From Gammaproteobacteria bacterium UBA4475 (GTDB lineage: Bacteria; Pseudomonadota; Gammaproteobacteria; Pseudomonadales; Azotimanducaceae), in contig DGOD01000363.1 in assembly GCA_002389265.1 (NCBI GenBank), positions 1-15,809 of the forward strand: a stretch of 15,809 bases of DNA, given 5' to 3'. The notes under the pieces were generated by a model. That model had not been told where the DNA came from. It saw only the letters and a list, made by a program, of their open reading frames with translations, and did no database searches. Shown piece by piece: positions 14,622 through 15,809 of this stretch; the first letter of the stretch is position 1, and the number at the start of each line of letters is the position of its first letter. A program made the position numbers and the translations under genes.

Positions 14622-15482
14622 ATGCCGAAACTACAGACACTAGATGCAACTGCTAGCCAAGCGCAGTTGTTACAGGTTCTCGATCGCGACGGTGCTTGCA
14701 TCATCGCTGACCTGCTGCCTCAACCCCTGAGGGATCAAATCGTTGAAGAAGTTATGCCTTATGTGGCGCAAACTCGATTCGGCGGCGACGATTTTTCGGG
14801 ACGCAAGACACGCCGCACCGGAGCGCTGGTTGCCCGTTCCCCCGCCTGCCGAGATCTGATCACACAGCCCATTATCCTCGATGCCGCTCGAGCCTTTTTG
14901 GCGCCCTTTACCGAAAAAATTATTCTACACCTGACCCAGACGATTTTTATTGGTCCCGGTGAAGGCGCGCAACCACTGCACCGGGACCGACTCGCTTGGG
15001 GAAATCATCTACCCCGCAGCATTGAACCTCAATTCAATACTATCTGGGCTTTAACTGACTTCACCGCAGAAAATGGTGCCACTCGAGTCGTCCCTGGCAG
15101 CCATCGCTGGCAAGACGGTCAAAAAGCCACGGCAGACGACCAATGCCAGGCGGAAATGCGCCAGGGATCAGTTCTGGTCTACTCTGGATCGGTCATCCAT
15201 TCAGGGGGCGAGAACCGTAGCCAAGAGATCCGCATGGGCCTTAATTTAACCTATTGTCTGGGTTGGCTGCGTCAGGAAGAGAACCAGTTTCTTTCCTGCC
15301 CACCCTACATAGCCCGACATCTACCTCAAGCCTTGCAGGAATTACTAGGCTATACGATGGGTAATTATGCACTTGGTTACTATTCAGACCCTGACCCGGG
15401 TCTTGAAATAAATGCTGGGGTTCTGCCGCCAGAGCGAGCATTGGGGGCGACGCCCGCGGCCGGCAACACATTAACCAATTAA
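14622..15482 (+). CDS. Phytanoyl-CoA dioxygenase (PhyH) family Fe(II)/2-oxoglutarate oxygenase
   Basis: Predicted to hydroxylate an unknown small molecule using O2 and 2-oxoglutarate. The 286 residues form the PhyH-type jelly roll. The Fe(II) ligands are visible as H120-R-D122 (in QPLHRDRLAW) and H193 (in GSVIHSGGENRS). R204, eleven residues after the distal His, is at the usual 2-oxoglutarate-binding position. NGATRVVPGSHRW (151-163) is the typical strand before it. GGAG is seven bases before the ATG. The last 20 residues are Pro/Ala-rich and probably disordered. It has its own promoter and no partner gene, so the substrate cannot be inferred; ectoine-hydroxylase-like or secondary-metabolite roles are possible but unsupported. 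Confidence 0.9.
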   Translation: MPKLQTLDATASQAQLLQVLDRDGACIIADLLPQPLRDQIVEEVMPYVAQTRFGGDDFSGRKTRRTGALVARSPACRDLITQPIILDAARAFLAPFTEKIILHLTQTIFIGPGEGAQPLHRDRLAWGNHLPRSIEPQFNTIWALTDFTAENGATRVVPGSHRWQDGQKATADDQCQAEMRQGSVLVYSGSVIHSGGENRSQEIRMGLNLTYCLGWLRQEENQFLSCPPYIARHLPQALQELLGYTMGNYALGYYSDPDPGLEINAGVLPPERALGATPAAGNTLTN

Positions 15483-15589
15483 CCCCTGACCCGTCCTGCA
15501 AGTGAGCTTCTCGAAGACCGGGCGCGCAGCCACTGAGGCCGCAGAACCAACAAACTTTATTTTCGCCGGTTTTTAAATTAGTCTGAATC

Positions 15590-15618
15590 TTGGAGTTTTG
15601 GCTTACCAATAGTAAAAA
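15590..15618 (+). promoter_or_regulatory. Possible promoter of the terminal partial gene
   Basis: TTGGAG (15590-15595) and TAAAAA (15613-15618) are 17 bases apart, each 4 of 6 to the sigma70 consensus. This would place the start of transcription near 15625 and put the 14-base repeats inside the leader RNA. The region is AT-rich, so chance matches are likely. Confidence 0.3.
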
Positions 15619-15629
15619 GGACAGGAGTA

Positions 15630-15658
15630 GCTATCCGTGGTAACGATACAAGGATAGC
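15630..15658. repeat. 7-bp inverted repeat upstream of the terminal gene
   Basis: GCTATCC (15630-15636) and GGATAGC (15652-15658) are perfect inverted copies around a 15-base loop. The right arm is also the start of the first 14-base direct repeat that follows, so hairpin and repeat share sequence. Confidence 0.45.
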
Positions 15659-15695
15659 GAAAGATATATAGCGAAAGAAACATAGCGATAAAAAT
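15654..15695. repeat. Three 14-bp tandem repeats in the leader of the terminal gene
   Basis: ATAGCGAAAGA begins at 15654 and again at 15668, and a degenerate third copy ATAGCGATAAA begins at 15682. The period is exactly 14 bases, with AT-rich spacers. The array lies 27 bases before the ATG at 15722. It may be regulator-binding direct repeats or mRNA leader sequence. Confidence 0.6.
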
Positions 15696-15721
15696 CCAGG
15701 GATAAAAAAAGGTATTTTTTT

Positions 15722-15809
15722 ATGATTCAGCCAACAGCAACTTTTTCTTTACACTTCTTTAAACTCTTACTACTTGTCTGCACGCTATCGGTCAGCACCA
15801 CAACACAAG
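15722..15809 (+). CDS. Exported protein, N-terminal fragment cut by the window edge
   Basis: Only the first 29 codons are visible: MIQPTATFSLHFFKLLLLVC followed by TLSVSTTTQ. A short polar start, one Lys and a long Leu-rich core form a plausible Sec signal peptide. The Cys after LLLV could make a lipoprotein box, but the fit is poor. AAGG lies about nine bases upstream of the ATG, after a run of A's. The mature protein lies outside the window, so no function can be given. Confidence 0.6.
   Translation, partial: MIQPTATFSLHFFKLLLLVCTLSVSTTTQ

Noticed and set aside
14410..14649. Leftward 79-codon frame across the dioxygenase start.
   Set aside because: It has no family-like sequence and runs over the ribosome site and start of a well-supported gene; it is the reverse of coding-like rightward sequence.
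15483..15590. Terminator for the dioxygenase gene (AACC ... GGTTTTT near 15545-15575).
   Set aside because: The stem would be only four pairs around a loop of about 20 bases; not convincing despite the T-run.

Overview
The window looks like chromosomal DNA of a gammaproteobacterium, most likely a free-living, possibly marine one. MsrA has the N-terminal layout of E. coli MsrA, there is an NhaD-type Na+/H+ antiporter, and the gene set is mostly housekeeping at moderate GC. The species cannot be named from the sequence. I see no phage, transposon, CRISPR, rRNA or tRNA.

Left part (1-4021): a strong-looking sigma70-type promoter drives a tightly packed rightward trio: a GT4 glycosyltransferase, a class I SAM methyltransferase and an alpha/alpha-toroid protein with three QW-like motifs. 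A leftward pair faces it: a 59-residue two-helix membrane protein, translationally coupled to a Methyltransf_24-type methyltransferase. The two transcription units overlap tail to tail by 60 bp. The five genes look like one glycan or glycolipid modification cassette of unknown product.

Middle part (4156-9456, all leftward): moeA and moaB (molybdenum cofactor, stop and start overlapping), nhaD, a crotonase-family enoyl-CoA hydratase and a MalY/PatB-type C-S lyase. msrA (9535-10182) diverges from patB. It converges on purC (leftward, long SAICAR synthetase form) across a strong hairpin.

Right part: a leftward trans-sulfuration enzyme of the cystathionine gamma-synthase / O-acylhomoserine sulfhydrylase family (11273-12520) has a structured leader. 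I read this leader as a SAM-II riboswitch whose 3' half also forms an antiterminator hairpin, followed by a rho-independent terminator with nine T's. This is the most interesting element of the window: a complete, readable SAM-dependent transcription attenuator. Rightward genes follow: an M18 aminopeptidase (apeB), a 434-bp stretch with decayed-looking coding fragments, a phytanoyl-CoA-dioxygenase-like Fe(II)/2OG oxygenase with an extended -10 promoter, and the first 29 codons of an exported protein preceded by 14-bp repeats.

The trans-sulfuration enzyme (made only when SAM is low), the C-S lyase PatB and the methionine sulfoxide reductase MsrA give the stretch 8317-12753 a methionine and sulfur theme. 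The rest is a patchwork of unrelated metabolic genes.
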